Shown here piece by piece: positions 1 to 9,800 of a stretch of 64,000 bases of DNA. This DNA comes from Firmicutes bacterium ADurb.Bin248. Lineage in GTDB: Bacteria > Bacillota > Clostridia > Christensenellales > CAG-138. The DNA is taken from NCBI GenBank assembly GCA_002069725.1, contig MWBW01000005.1, forward strand, positions 20,864 through 84,863, written 5' to 3'. The notes beneath the pieces are model-generated. The model was not told the DNA's origin and did not search any database. It saw nothing but the letters and a program-made list of their open reading frames with translations. Numbering within the stretch: the stretch's first letter is position 1; every line of letters starts with the position of its first letter. A program made the translations under genes and the position numbers.

Positions 1-1683
1 GCTGTCTGCATGATCGGCATGACCATGTACGAGTCGCTCGACGCCGCGCTCGGCGACGCGGCGGACGGCGAGGAAACGACCGTCAGGCTGCTCAGGAGCA
101 TCAATCACAATACCGGAATCGCCGTCGAGGGCAAAACCGTCGTTTTCGACCTGAACGGGTGCGCGCTGAACGTGACGAACACCGAGGGGCACGCCCTCAC
201 GGTCGGCCCGGGCGGTATTGTGGATTTCACGGATACCAGCGCCGAGGGGGACGGCGAATTCAACGTCGCGGGCATCGGCTTCGGATTCCATGGCGCGTAT
301 GCGCATGACGGCGGCCAGGCGAGAGTGACCCGCGCGGCGGCGAGCGAACCGGCGGGCACGGCCGCCTGTGCGCAGGGCACGGACGGGGAAGGCAACCCCA
401 GCCGGATACGCGTGACGGGCGAGGCAAACCATCCGGCCGGCTTAGGCGCGAGCGCCGCGGGCGGCGGCGAGGTCGTCGTGGACGGCGACGCGCTGTGTTC
501 CGGCGTATACGCGAACGGCTCAGGCAGCAGCGTGGAGATAAAAGGGAACGTGGCCGGCTCGGATGTGGGCGTATACTCCATCTCGGGCGGCAGCGTGACC
601 GTCCGCGGGGACGTCGCCGTATCCGGCGAATACGGCGCGGGCGTAGCCGTTGCGGACGGCGGCACGGCTTTGGTGGAAGGCGACGTGACGATATCCGGCG
701 GGGCCGGCGTAGCGGGCGTGCTTTCGGCGGACGGCGGCACCGCGACCATCAACGGCGTGCTCGCCGTGCCGGCCGGGTGTTCCTATATCATGCTGGTGCG
801 GTACGACCCCGACGTTGAATCATACCTCGTCCCGGGCGACGGCATCCCGGGAACGGGCGAGCGCGCGGGATATCTGGTTTATGCCGACGAAATCAACTTC
901 GTCTACGTACGGGCCCGGGTGAGCGCGGCGCTCAACCCGACGGCCGCGTCGTTCGATAAGAACCCGGCCAAGCAGGCGGATGTGCGCGCGGCCATCACAT
1001 GGAACAACGCCAAAGCCGTGAAGGATGTGAAGGCGGGCGGTGTATCCATCGGAGCGGCCAACTACAGCGTGAGCGGAAATACGCTCACCGTCAGCAAGGC
1101 GTATCTCGCGGCGAAGGCAGCAGGCAGCCTCGTTTTGACCGTGGAATTCAACAAATACGACCCTGCGGAACTGACCGTCGCCATCAGCGACACCACGCCG
1201 CCTCTCTCCGCCTATACGCACCGGACGCTCCGCGACGCCGCGACCGGCGTTTCCGTATCCGGCGGCGGCATCCACGAGTCGGCGCAGCTTTCCGTAACGC
1301 CCCTCGACGCGAACGCGCTGCCCGGAGCGCTCAGGGAAGCGGCCGCGGGCGGCATGCTGATCGCCGGGTTCGAAGTTTCCCTGATCGGCGGCGACTTCCA
1401 GGGCGAGCTCACGATCTCCTTCCCCGTGAACGCGCTGTTTAACGGCCGGCGCGTCGTCGTGCTGCACTATGTCAACGGCCGGACGGAAACCCATTCCGTC
1501 CTGGTCGCGAACGGGCGGGCGACGGTCACCGTATACAGCCTTTCGCCCTTCGCGATCCTGCCGGAGATCGGGGCGCCCGAACCGCCCGGCACGGGCGGCT
1601 CGGCGGGACGGGGCGGCTTCGCTCTCATCGGCCTCGCGGCGCTTCTGGCGGGCTATGCCGCGCAAAAGCGGCGCAAAGCATAG
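1..1683 (+). CDS. Cell-surface protein with X2-like domain and C-terminal membrane anchor (5' end outside window)
   Basis: The frame is open from base 1 and the first ATG (base 10) has no ribosome site, so the gene very likely starts upstream of the window. Residues about 110-260 are Gly/Val/Asp-rich short beta-strand repeats of roughly 20-24 residues (pattern GGxxxVxGDVxVSG), as in solenoid surface proteins. Bases about 918-1190 encode a segment resembling the X2 module found in clostridial extracellular proteins (SAALNPTAASFDKN ... VEFNKYDPAELTV). The C-terminus has PPGTGG, a hydrophobic stretch and a KRRK tail, the layout of a sortase signal but without a canonical LPxTG. It is probably exported and anchored to the envelope; ligand unknown. 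Confidence 0.75.
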   Translation, partial: AVCMIGMTMYESLDAALGDAADGEETTVRLLRSINHNTGIAVEGKTVVFDLNGCALNVTNTEGHALTVGPGGIVDFTDTSAEGDGEFNVAGIGFGFHGAYAHDGGQARVTRAAASEPAGTAACAQGTDGEGNPSRIRVTGEANHPAGLGASAAGGGEVVVDGDALCSGVYANGSGSSVEIKGNVAGSDVGVYSISGGSVTVRGDVAVSGEYGAGVAVADGGTALVEGDVTISGGAGVAGVLSADGGTATINGVLAVPAGCSYIMLVRYDPDVESYLVPGDGIPGTGERAGYLVYADEINFVYVRARVSAALNPTAASFDKNPAKQADVRAAITWNNAKAVKDVKAGGVSIGAANYSVSGNTLTVSKAYLAAKAAGSLVLTVEFNKYDPAELTVAISDTTPPLSAYTHRTLRDAATGVSVSGGGIHESAQLSVTPLDANALPGALREAAAGGMLIAGFEVSLIGGDFQGELTISFPVNALFNGRRVVVLHYVNGRTETHSVLVANGRATVTVYSLSPFAILPEIGAPEPPGTGGSAGRGGFALIGLAALLAGYAAQKRRKA

Positions 1684-1715
1684 CGCCCGCGCGGGACAGC
1701 AGGGAGGTATTTCAG

Positions 1716-2532
1716 GTGTACGCCGTTCGCAGCGCGAAGCTTGAGGACATGGGCTTCATCATGGGGCTCGCGGAACAGGAGGGCTGGAATCCCGGCCTGT
1801 CGGACGGGGAAAGCTTTTTTTGCGCGGACCCCGAAGGGTTTTTTATCGGAGAACGCGCGGGGGAGCGCGTCGGCTGCATATCCGCCGTCCGTTACGGCGC
1901 GTTCGGCTTCATCGGCCTGTATATCGTAAAAGAAGAATATCGGGGCAACGGCTACGGCACGGCGCTGTGGGAACGCGCCCTGGAAAGGCTGCGAAACTGC
2001 AACATCGGCCTGGACGGCGTGGCGGCGCAGCAGGAGAACTACAAAAAATCGGGCTTCCGGCTTGCGCACGGGAACCTGCGCTTCAGCGGCGCCCGCCGCG
2101 CCTTGCATAATCCCCGCGCAAAACATACCGTTTTCCGAGATCGCCGCCTACGACGCCCGGCATTTCCCTGCGCAAAGGCGCGCTTTCCTTTGGCAATGGC
2201 TGCGCATGCCCGACGCCCGCACGCTCTGCTGCCGTCGGGATGGAAAGCTTCGCGGATACGGCACGATCCGCAAATGCGTATCCGGCTACAAAATAGGGCC
2301 GCTCTTCGCCGACGCCGAGGGGATCGCCGAAACGCTTTTCCTCAACCTCGCGGACTTTGCCAAAGGGGCGGCCGTTTCCCTCGATATCGCCGAGCCCAAC
2401 GCGAACGCGCGGGCGCTGTGCGAGCGGTTCGGCATGGCGCGGCAGTTCGAAACGGCCCGCATGTATACGGGAAAGACGCCCGATCCGGACTGGGACGGCG
2501 TGTATGGGATCACGACCTTCGAGCTCGGCTGA
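1716..2532 (+). pseudogene. GNAT-family N-acetyltransferase, interrupted by a frameshift
   Basis: A GTG start at 1716 follows GGGAGG at 1702-1707. The first 125 residues form a GNAT domain, with the acetyl-CoA loop seen as YRGNGYGTALWERAL. The frame then loses similarity at about 2091-2104, and the rest of the protein (SEIAAYDARHFP ... GYKIGPLFAD ... ETARMYTGKTP ... FELG) continues one base out of frame to a stop at 2532. The C-terminal half is the domain usually fused behind GNAT in this two-domain acetyltransferase family. The lesion lies in a GC-rich run (GCCCGCCGCGCC), so a sequencing or assembly error is as likely as a true mutation. Substrate unknown. Confidence 0.8.
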
Positions 2533-2544
2533 GAAATAAAAAAT

Positions 2545-2583
2545 GCGCGGTATTGTACTTTGGTACGATGCCGCGCTTTTTTT
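2545..2583 (+). terminator. Rho-independent terminator
   Basis: A 14-bp stem (2545-2558 with 2563-2576, including G-U pairs) with a TTTG loop is followed by seven T residues. It sits 12 bases after the acetyltransferase stop codon and separates that gene from the STAS operon. Confidence 0.9.
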
Positions 2584-2686
2584 ATTGTGCTAATATTCGA
2601 GTACGAATGCTTCCAATCAGGCTCAATCACGATGCGGGTCGAACGGGCCTGTGCGCGGCCCGTATTCCATCAGGAGGAAAACAAGC

Positions 2687-2983
2687 ATGACCATCCAAAA
2701 AACGCAAACGGGGACCGAGCTTACCGTGGCCCTTTCCGGAAGGCTCGACACCACCACCGCGCCCCAGCTTGAGGCGGAGCTCAAAAGCTCGCTCGAGGGC
2801 GTAACCGCGCTGACGCTGGATTTCAAAGGGCTCGAGTACATCTCCTCCGCGGGCCTTCGGGTGCTCCTGAGCGCGCAGAAGGCGATGCTGCGGCAGGGCA
2901 AAATGGTCGTTTGCAACGTCAACGACACCATACTCGAGGTGTTCGAGGTCACGGGCTTTTCGGATGTTCTGACCCTTGCGTGA
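2687..2983 (+). CDS. STAS-domain anti-sigma factor antagonist
   Basis: This 98-residue protein is a single STAS domain of the SpoIIAA/RsbV type. The phosphorylatable-serine region reads EYISSAGLRVLLSAQ (serine-serine preceding AGLR). ATG 2687 is chosen because CAGGAGG lies at 2671-2677; an upstream in-frame GTG at 2651 has no such site. Its stop overlaps the next start (TGATG), so it is translationally coupled to the MATE-HATPase gene. In known partner-switching systems this protein is phosphorylated by an anti-sigma-type kinase and dephosphorylated by a SpoIIE-type phosphatase; both types of domain are encoded just downstream. No sigma factor gene is visible nearby, so the target may be a transporter rather than a sigma factor (inference). 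Confidence 0.92.
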   Translation: MTIQKTQTGTELTVALSGRLDTTTAPQLEAELKSSLEGVTALTLDFKGLEYISSAGLRVLLSAQKAMLRQGKMVVCNVNDTILEVFEVTGFSDVLTLA

Positions 2984-4749
2984 TGGAAACGGAAAAGGCT
3001 AGGCCAAGCGCTGGCGCCGCCGCCGGGTCGGAGCGCCTTTTTGTGGACCGGGCGTTCCGGCGGTTTTTTGTTCCGTCGCTCCTCTCCAACCTGGGGCTGG
3101 CGCTGGGCGGCATGGCGGATTGCCTCGTGGTGGGCGCGAAGCTCGGGCCGAACGGCCTTTCCGCGATCTCTTTGGGCATACCGGTCTACATGTTTTACAA
3201 CCTTTTGAGCTACGGGTTCTCCATCGGCGGCTCCATCCACTACGCCGCCCTCATGGGGAGCGGGAGGCCCGAGGCCGCGAACAGGCTGTTCTCCAACGTG
3301 CTCCGTTTCCTTGCGGGCGTCTATTTAGTCAGCGCCGCGCTCGGCCTCATGTTTCTGCCCGCGCTTTTGCGCCTGCTCGGGGCCGACCCCGCTTACCCCG
3401 AGGTCTACTCCATCGCCGCGCGCTATGTCCGCGCGCAGCTTTTGTGCGTGCCCGTGCTGTTCCTCCAGGGGCCGTTTTACTATTTCGTCCACAGCGACGG
3501 CGCGCCCAAGCGCGCCGCGGCGGCGCTCATAACATCCAACGCGGTTGATATCGCGCTCAATTATGTGTTCGTGATCCGCATGAACATGGGGGCCGAGGGC
3601 TCCGTGTGGTCCACGGCCGCCGGCGCGGTGTTCTGCCTTGTCCTTTGCGGCGGCCACATCGTAAGAAAGCGCGGGCAGCTCCGGCTTTGCCGCGCGCCGT
3701 TCGATCCCGGGGGGCTTTGGCGCTGCATCCGAACGGGCTTCGCCTCGGCGGTTCAGTATGTGTACCAGTTCGTCACGGTGCTGTGCGCCAACACGCTTCT
3801 TCTTTCCATAGGCGGACCCATAGGCGTTGCGGTGTTCGACGTGGTCTACAACCTGTCCATGCTCTCCACCGCCGTTGCCGACGGCGTGGGCATGACCGTG
3901 CAGCCTATGGTGAGCACCTATCGCGCGGAGCGGGATACGCCCGCGGTCCTTCGCACGATGAAGCTCGCCTTCCTGTACGGCTCCGGCCTTTCGCTTGTGA
4001 TAACGGCGGGGTTTTATTTGGCCGCGGCGCCGATTTCCGCGTTTTTCGGGCTCAACGGCGAGGCAGGCGGCCTGGGCGCTACCGCGCTTTGCGTTTACGC
4101 CGTGAGCATACTTCCCGCCTTTTGGAACCAGCTCGCGGTCTATTACAGGCAGACCACGCTTCGGGAAAAAAACGCGTTCCTGATCCAGACGTTAAGGCTG
4201 CTCGCGCTGTTTCTTCTCTTCGCGTTCCCGCTCGCCCGGCTGGGGCTTTTCCGCTTTTGGTGGGCGTTCCCGCTCTCGGAGCTTGCGACGCTTTTGTATG
4301 TCTTATCCAGCGCGCGAAAGCGCGTCGGGGCGGACGCCGGGGAGCGGGCGGCGCCGCAGCCGCGAAGCTTCACGGCCTATATCGAAAACGCGGCGCTACT
4401 GGGCCCCTCGGTGGAGGAGCTGCAGCGCGCCCTGGAATCGTGGGAATGCACGGTGCAGCAAAGCTATTACGCCACGCTCGTAGTGGAGGAGCTGTGCGCC
4501 GCCATTTTGGAGGACGCCGAGCGCAACAGGCGCGGCGACATACTCATCAAGCTCACCATCGTCGCCGACGCGGATGGTTTCACGCTCCATCTGCGGGATA
4601 ACTCCTTCGAGTTCAACCCCTTCGCGCTGGAGGCCGGAACGGACGGCGAGGGCCCCAACACGCTGGGCATGTCCATCGTCAAAAAGAAGGCGAAGGAATT
4701 TTTTTACCGCCGCTATCAGGGCTTCAACACGCTCGTGGTGATCCTCTAA
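2983..4749 (+). CDS. MATE-family efflux transporter fused to an HATPase-like C-terminal domain
   Basis: A 588-residue protein. Residues about 20-445 are a multi-helix MATE (Na+/H+-drug antiport) transporter. Residues about 460-588 are not part of MATE proteins: they resemble the anti-sigma/serine kinase HATPase fold, with a VVEELCAAILEDA helix in the N-box position, DNSFEFNPF in the place of the DxGxxF/P box, and LGMSIVKKKAKEF in the place of GLGI..VK. The expected N-box Asn is Ala and the Gly of the D-x-G box is Ser, so ATP binding may be lost or altered. It overlaps the STAS gene stop and precedes the SpoIIE gene by 23 bases. Likely role: a membrane exporter controlled by, or sensing, the partner-switching module. 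The fusion is seen; the control is inferred. Confidence 0.88.
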   Translation: METEKARPSAGAAAGSERLFVDRAFRRFFVPSLLSNLGLALGGMADCLVVGAKLGPNGLSAISLGIPVYMFYNLLSYGFSIGGSIHYAALMGSGRPEAANRLFSNVLRFLAGVYLVSAALGLMFLPALLRLLGADPAYPEVYSIAARYVRAQLLCVPVLFLQGPFYYFVHSDGAPKRAAAALITSNAVDIALNYVFVIRMNMGAEGSVWSTAAGAVFCLVLCGGHIVRKRGQLRLCRAPFDPGGLWRCIRTGFASAVQYVYQFVTVLCANTLLLSIGGPIGVAVFDVVYNLSMLSTAVADGVGMTVQPMVSTYRAERDTPAVLRTMKLAFLYGSGLSLVITAGFYLAAAPISAFFGLNGEAGGLGATALCVYAVSILPAFWNQLAVYYRQTTLREKNAFLIQTLRLLALFLLFAFPLARLGLFRFWWAFPLSELATLLYVLSSARKRVGADAGERAAPQPRSFTAYIENAALLGPSVEELQRALESWECTVQQSYYATLVVEELCAAILEDAERNRRGDILIKLTIVADADGFTLHLRDNSFEFNPFALEAGTDGEGPNTLGMSIVKKKAKEFFYRRYQGFNTLVVIL

Positions 4750-4772
4750 GCGCCGGGCCTTGGGAGGGAAGC

Positions 4773-6785
4773 ATGAAAAAGCAGAAGAATATCCGCGTTT
4801 CTCTGGGCCTGAAAACGGCGCTCGGCATATTGTTCATCGCGGCTGTGCTCAGCGGCGTGGCGGTTGTGTTCGGCTACCAGACCTATAAGACGGCGCTCGA
4901 GGAGCAATTGATCGGCACGGCCTACAACCTTGCGCAGACCATCGCCTCCGAGGTGGACGCGGATTCCATAGACCGGTATCTCGCCGGCGGCGTTGCGGAC
5001 GAGGCGTATTTTGAAACGCGCGAACACCTGCTCAACATCCAGCAAAGCAACGACATCGTCTACGCCGTGGTGGTGAAGCCCACGGAGGAAGGCTTCTATT
5101 ACATTTACGATACCGATCAGAGCGACGAGGCGTTCCAACTGGGCGATTTTCAGGCGTTTTATCCGGGGGATTTCCTTGACAACAAGGCGAATTTCCTCGC
5201 GGGCAATCCCATAGCGCCCATCGTGACCAACTACGAATTCGGCTGGCTCGTTTCCGCGCTGGTGCCCGTCGTCGACGACGGCGGCGCAATGCGCGGCTAT
5301 GTGGACGTGGATCTTTCCATGAACGGGATCAAGGCCATGGAGCAGGACTTTCTCACCAAGCTCGCCGCGATTTTGATCGGCCTGACGCTGCTTTTAGCCG
5401 CGGGGCTCCTTTTCGCGACGCACAGGATCATGGTCGTCCCCATCAACCGCCTCGCCGCGGCGACGGGCGACTTCGTGCGGCGGCGCGAGCGGGAGGACGG
5501 CCCGCGCGGCGTGCTGGAGCTTCCGGGTCTCGATACCAAGGATGAGCTCGGCCATCTTTACCGTTCCATCCGGCGCATGGAACAGGATATTTACGCCTAC
5601 ATAGACGACCTCACCGCCGTCACCGCCGAAAAGGAGCGCATCGGCGCGGAGCTCGACGTCGCCAGGAACATACAGGCGAGCATGCTGCCCTGCATCTTCC
5701 CGCCCTTTCCGGAGAGGCCCGAGCTCGACATCTACGCCTCCATGGCGCCCGCCAAGGAGGTCGGAGGCGATTTTTACGACTTCTTCCTCATCGACGACGA
5801 CCGCCTCGCCATCGTCATGGCGGACGTGTCCGGCAAGGGCGTTCCCGCCGCGCTGTTCATGGTGATCGCAAAGACCCTGATCAAAAACAGCGTCCAGGCG
5901 GGCCTTTCCCCCAAGGCGGTGCTGCGCAGGGTCAACGGCCAGCTTTGCGAAAACAACGATGCGCAGATGTTCGTAACCGTATGGCTCGGCATACTCGATA
6001 TCTCCACGGGCAGGCTCACCTGCGCCAACGCCGGGCACGAGTACCCCGCGATCAGGCGCGCGGGCGGCGATTTCGAGCTGATCAGGGATAAGCACGACTT
6101 CGTGCTGGGCGGCATGGAGAGCGCGCGCTACGGCGAATACGAGCTTTTTCTCGCCCCCGGCGACAGGCTTTTCCTCTATACCGACGGCGTGACCGAGGCG
6201 ACCGACGCCCATAACGGGCTTTACGGAGCGGCCCGCATGCTATCGGCGCTCAACCGCGGCAAGGACGGCGGCTGCGAGGCGCTTTTGCGCCGGGTCAAGG
6301 AGGATATCGACGCGTTCGCGGGCAGCGCGCCCCAGTTTGACGACATCACCATGCTTGGTCTCGAGCTTCGGGCGCAGCCCGGCCGGAGCATGAAAAAGCT
6401 CAGGCTCAAGCCCTCCGTGGAGGCCATCGGCGAGGCGACCGCCTTCGCGGAGCGGGAGCTTGCGGCCGCCGGCGCCGCAGCGAAAACCGTCGCGCAGGTG
6501 AATGTCGCCGTCGACGAGATACTCTCCAACATCGCCCGCTACTCGGGCGCGACGGAGGTCACCGTGGGCGTTCTCGCGCAGGGCGGAGCCGTCACGCTTC
6601 GCTTTGCCGACAACGGGCGGCGCTACGACCCCACGCAAAAGGCCGCCCCCGACATCCGCCTTCCCGCCGGGGAGCGGGATGCGGGGGGACTGGGCATCTT
6701 CATGGTGAAAAAGACCATGGACGGCATGGCGTACGAGTACAGGGACGGCCTGAACATATTGACGCTCACAAAAAACCTCGGATAA
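4773..6785 (+). CDS. Membrane SpoIIE-type PP2C phosphatase with sensor, HAMP and C-terminal HATPase (anti-sigma) domain
   Basis: A 670-residue protein after RBS GGGAGG. Order: transmembrane helix about 14-35; extracellular sensor about 37-190 (Cache-like in size and position); second helix about 196-216; HAMP about 217-285; SpoIIE PP2C phosphatase about 300-525 with metal-site motifs EVGGDFYDFF and MADVSGKGVPAALFM; HATPase about 540-670 with an intact N-box (VAVDEILSNIARYSG), FADNGRRYDP and GGLGIFMVKK. It therefore carries both the phosphatase and the likely opposing kinase for a STAS protein on one chain, responding to an external signal. The STAS partner is two genes upstream. This HATPase keeps the residues that the MATE and ABC tails have lost. 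Confidence 0.93.
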   Translation: MKKQKNIRVSLGLKTALGILFIAAVLSGVAVVFGYQTYKTALEEQLIGTAYNLAQTIASEVDADSIDRYLAGGVADEAYFETREHLLNIQQSNDIVYAVVVKPTEEGFYYIYDTDQSDEAFQLGDFQAFYPGDFLDNKANFLAGNPIAPIVTNYEFGWLVSALVPVVDDGGAMRGYVDVDLSMNGIKAMEQDFLTKLAAILIGLTLLLAAGLLFATHRIMVVPINRLAAATGDFVRRREREDGPRGVLELPGLDTKDELGHLYRSIRRMEQDIYAYIDDLTAVTAEKERIGAELDVARNIQASMLPCIFPPFPERPELDIYASMAPAKEVGGDFYDFFLIDDDRLAIVMADVSGKGVPAALFMVIAKTLIKNSVQAGLSPKAVLRRVNGQLCENNDAQMFVTVWLGILDISTGRLTCANAGHEYPAIRRAGGDFELIRDKHDFVLGGMESARYGEYELFLAPGDRLFLYTDGVTEATDAHNGLYGAARMLSALNRGKDGGCEALLRRVKEDIDAFAGSAPQFDDITMLGLELRAQPGRSMKKLRLKPSVEAIGEATAFAERELAAAGAAAKTVAQVNVAVDEILSNIARYSGATEVTVGVLAQGGAVTLRFADNGRRYDPTQKAAPDIRLPAGERDAGGLGIFMVKKTMDGMAYEYRDGLNILTLTKNLG

Positions 6786-6840
6786 AAAAAGCATCAGATT
6801 GCGGTTCCCCGCGGCTCGCAGGGGGAAGAAAGGGATTGCC

Positions 6841-9800
6841 ATGAGAGACAGAAGCAGGAGGATAGGCGCGCTCGTTCTGGCGGCGCTTGTTCTAAGCGGC
6901 ATTTTAAGCGGCTGCGGCGCGGCGGGCGGAGCAAAGGAAGCTCCCGCTTCCCCGCGCCCGAGCGTGGAAACGGCGCGCATCGGCGTGATGGTGGGCTCCG
7001 CGACCGAGCCGTTGGCCGAGGAGCTTTACCCGAACGCGCAGATCCAAAGGTTCAACAACTTTGTGGACAGCGCCGCGGCGCTCGAAGCGGGCAAGCTCGA
7101 CTATGCCATGATGAGCTATTCAAACGCCCTGCGCTTCGTGCAAAGCAACAAGGATATGGAGATCGCCTCGGATTTTCTCACCGACGACGAGATGTGCCTG
7201 GGCGTCGCCAAAACGAATCCCGAGCTTTATGAAAAGGTCGCGGCGGAGGTCGACAGGCTCCTCGCGGACGGTTCCGTGGACGAGATGATCGCGCGCTGGA
7301 TCAGGCCCGACGCAAGCCCTTACCCGAGCGTGGAATTGCCCATGCTCGCCGGCGCGCCTGCGGTGAAGGTGGCCATCGTTTCCTCCCGCGAGCCCACGAG
7401 CTTCCTTTTGAACGGGCAATACGCGGGGCTCGACGTGGAGTTGATCTGCACGGCGCTCTTCAATTTGGGCTACCGCCCGGAATTTCTCGACATGGAGTTT
7501 GCCGCGGTGCCGGCCGCCATAGAAAGCGGCAAGGCGGATATGACGCTCGGCATGTACAACACCCCCGAGCGCGCCGAAAAAATACTGTTTACCGCGCCCT
7601 ATTTCCCCAACCCGCAGGTGCTTCTCGCCATGAAAGAGGGAGGTTCGGCCGCCGGCGCGGGCGAGGGCCGCCCGGATGTGGAAACCGCGCGCATCAGCGT
7701 GATGGTGGGCTCCACCAACGAGCAGTACGCCGAAACCCATTTCCCGAACGCGGAGCTGCAGAGGTTCAACAACTATGTGGACAGCACCGCCGCGCTCGCG
7801 GCCGGCAAGGTCGACTACAGCATGATGGACTACATCAGCGCGCTTCGCTTCGCGAGATACGACGCAAGGCTGGAGATCGTATCGGGCTTTCTGACCGACG
7901 AGAAGATGTGCCTGGGCGTCGCCAAAGCCAACCCGGAGCTTTTTGAGAAGGTCGCCGCGGAGCTTGACCGGCTCATAGAGGACGGCACCATGGCGGATAT
8001 GCTCGCGCGCTGGATCAGGCCCGACGGAAGCGGCTACGAGCCCAAAGAGGCGCCCGTTCTGGACGGCGCGCCCGTCGTCAAAGTGGCGCTCGTCTCCTCG
8101 CGCGAGCCGCAGGTGTTTGTGGTGAACGGAGAATACGCGGGGCTCGACATAGAGCTGATCGACACCGTGCTCTACAACCTCGGCTACCGCGCCGAATATC
8201 TCGACATGGAGTTCGCCGCCATACCCGCCGCCATAGAAAGCGGCAAGGCGGACATGACGCTTGGCATGTACTCCACCCCCGAGCGCGCCGAAAAGATCCT
8301 TTTTACCACGCCCTACTTATCGAATCCGCAGGTGCTCCTTGCCATGAAAAAGGGCGGCGGAGCCGTTGAGGTAAGCGAGGGCCGCCCCGCGGTCGAAACC
8401 TCGCGCATCAGCGTGATGGTGGGCGCCACCAACGAGCAGTACGCCGAGACGCATTTTCCGGACGCGGACGTGCAGCGCTTCAACAATTATGTGGACAGCA
8501 CCGCCGCGCTCCTGGCGGGGAAGCTCGACTACAGCATGATGGATTACGTCAGCGCCCTTCGCTTTATCAAATACAACGGGGAACTGGAGATCGCCTCGGA
8601 TTTTCTGACCGACGAGAGGATGTGCCTCGGCGTGGGCAAGGATTACCCCGAGCTTTATGAAAAGGTCTCCGCGGAGCTCGACAGGCTCATCGCAAACGGC
8701 ACCGTGGAGGATATGCTCGCGCGCTGGATCAAGCCCGACGGCAGCGACTACGAGCCCAAAGAGGTGCCCGTTCTGGAAGGCGCGCCCGTGGTCAAAGTGG
8801 CGATCGCCTCCTCGCGCGAGCCGCAGGATTTCGTGCTCAACGGAGAATACGCGGGGCTCGACGTGGAGCTGATCGGCACCGTGCTCTACAACCTCGGCTA
8901 CCGCCCCGAGTTCCTCGATATGGAGTTTGCCGCCGTGTCCGCCGCCATAGAAAGCGGCAGGGCACAGATGACGCTGGGCATGTACTACACCGCCGAACGC
9001 GCCGAAAAGATTCTTTTTACCAATCCCTTCTTTTCAAATCCGCAGGTGCTTATCGCCCGCAAGACGAACGTCGAGGCGGGCCTCGAATACAACGCGCTCG
9101 CCGAGCTCAGCGGCAAGCCCGTCGCCGCGCTGACGGGCACGATATTCGATCAGATCGTTCTTGGCGTGATTCCCGAGGCGCAGCTCCTGTACTTCAACAG
9201 CAGCGCCGACGAGCTGGCCGCGCTCAAAAACGGCAAGGTGGACGGCGTGCCGTTCGACGAGCCGGTGGCGCGGCTGGCGGTCGCGATCAACCCGGAGCTC
9301 GGCATACTGCCGGAGCTTGTGGCCGAGGACCATTACGGCATATCGCTCGTGAAGGACAGCCCGTTCACGGCGCAGGTGAACGCCGCGCTCGCCGCGATGC
9401 GGCAGGACGGCACCATGCAGGCCATGGTCGATAAATGGATGGGCGCGGACGACGCCTTAAAAACGCTGCCCGAGCTTGAAAACGCCGGTGAAAACGGCGT
9501 GCTCCGCGTGGTCTGCTACACGGGGACCGAGCCCATGTGCTACATGAAAGACGGGGAGATCGTCGGCTACGACGTGGAGCTGATCCTGCGCGTCGCCCAG
9601 ACGCTCGGCATGAAAGCGGAGTTCATCTCCGCGGAGTTCGGTTCCATGATCCCGATGCTCCAAAGCGGCAAAGCCGACCTCGCGGCGGGCTGCATGTCCA
9701 TCACGGACGAGCGCAAGCAGCAGGTGGATATGAGCGACGCCTATTACGACGGCGGCGTCTACATCGTGGTGCGTAAGGCGTCGGCAGCCTCGGCGGGCGT

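Noticed and set aside
820..1665. Long minus-strand open frame opposite the surface protein
   Set aside because: Arg-rich, no family likeness and no ribosome site; it mirrors the codon use of the GC-rich plus-strand gene.
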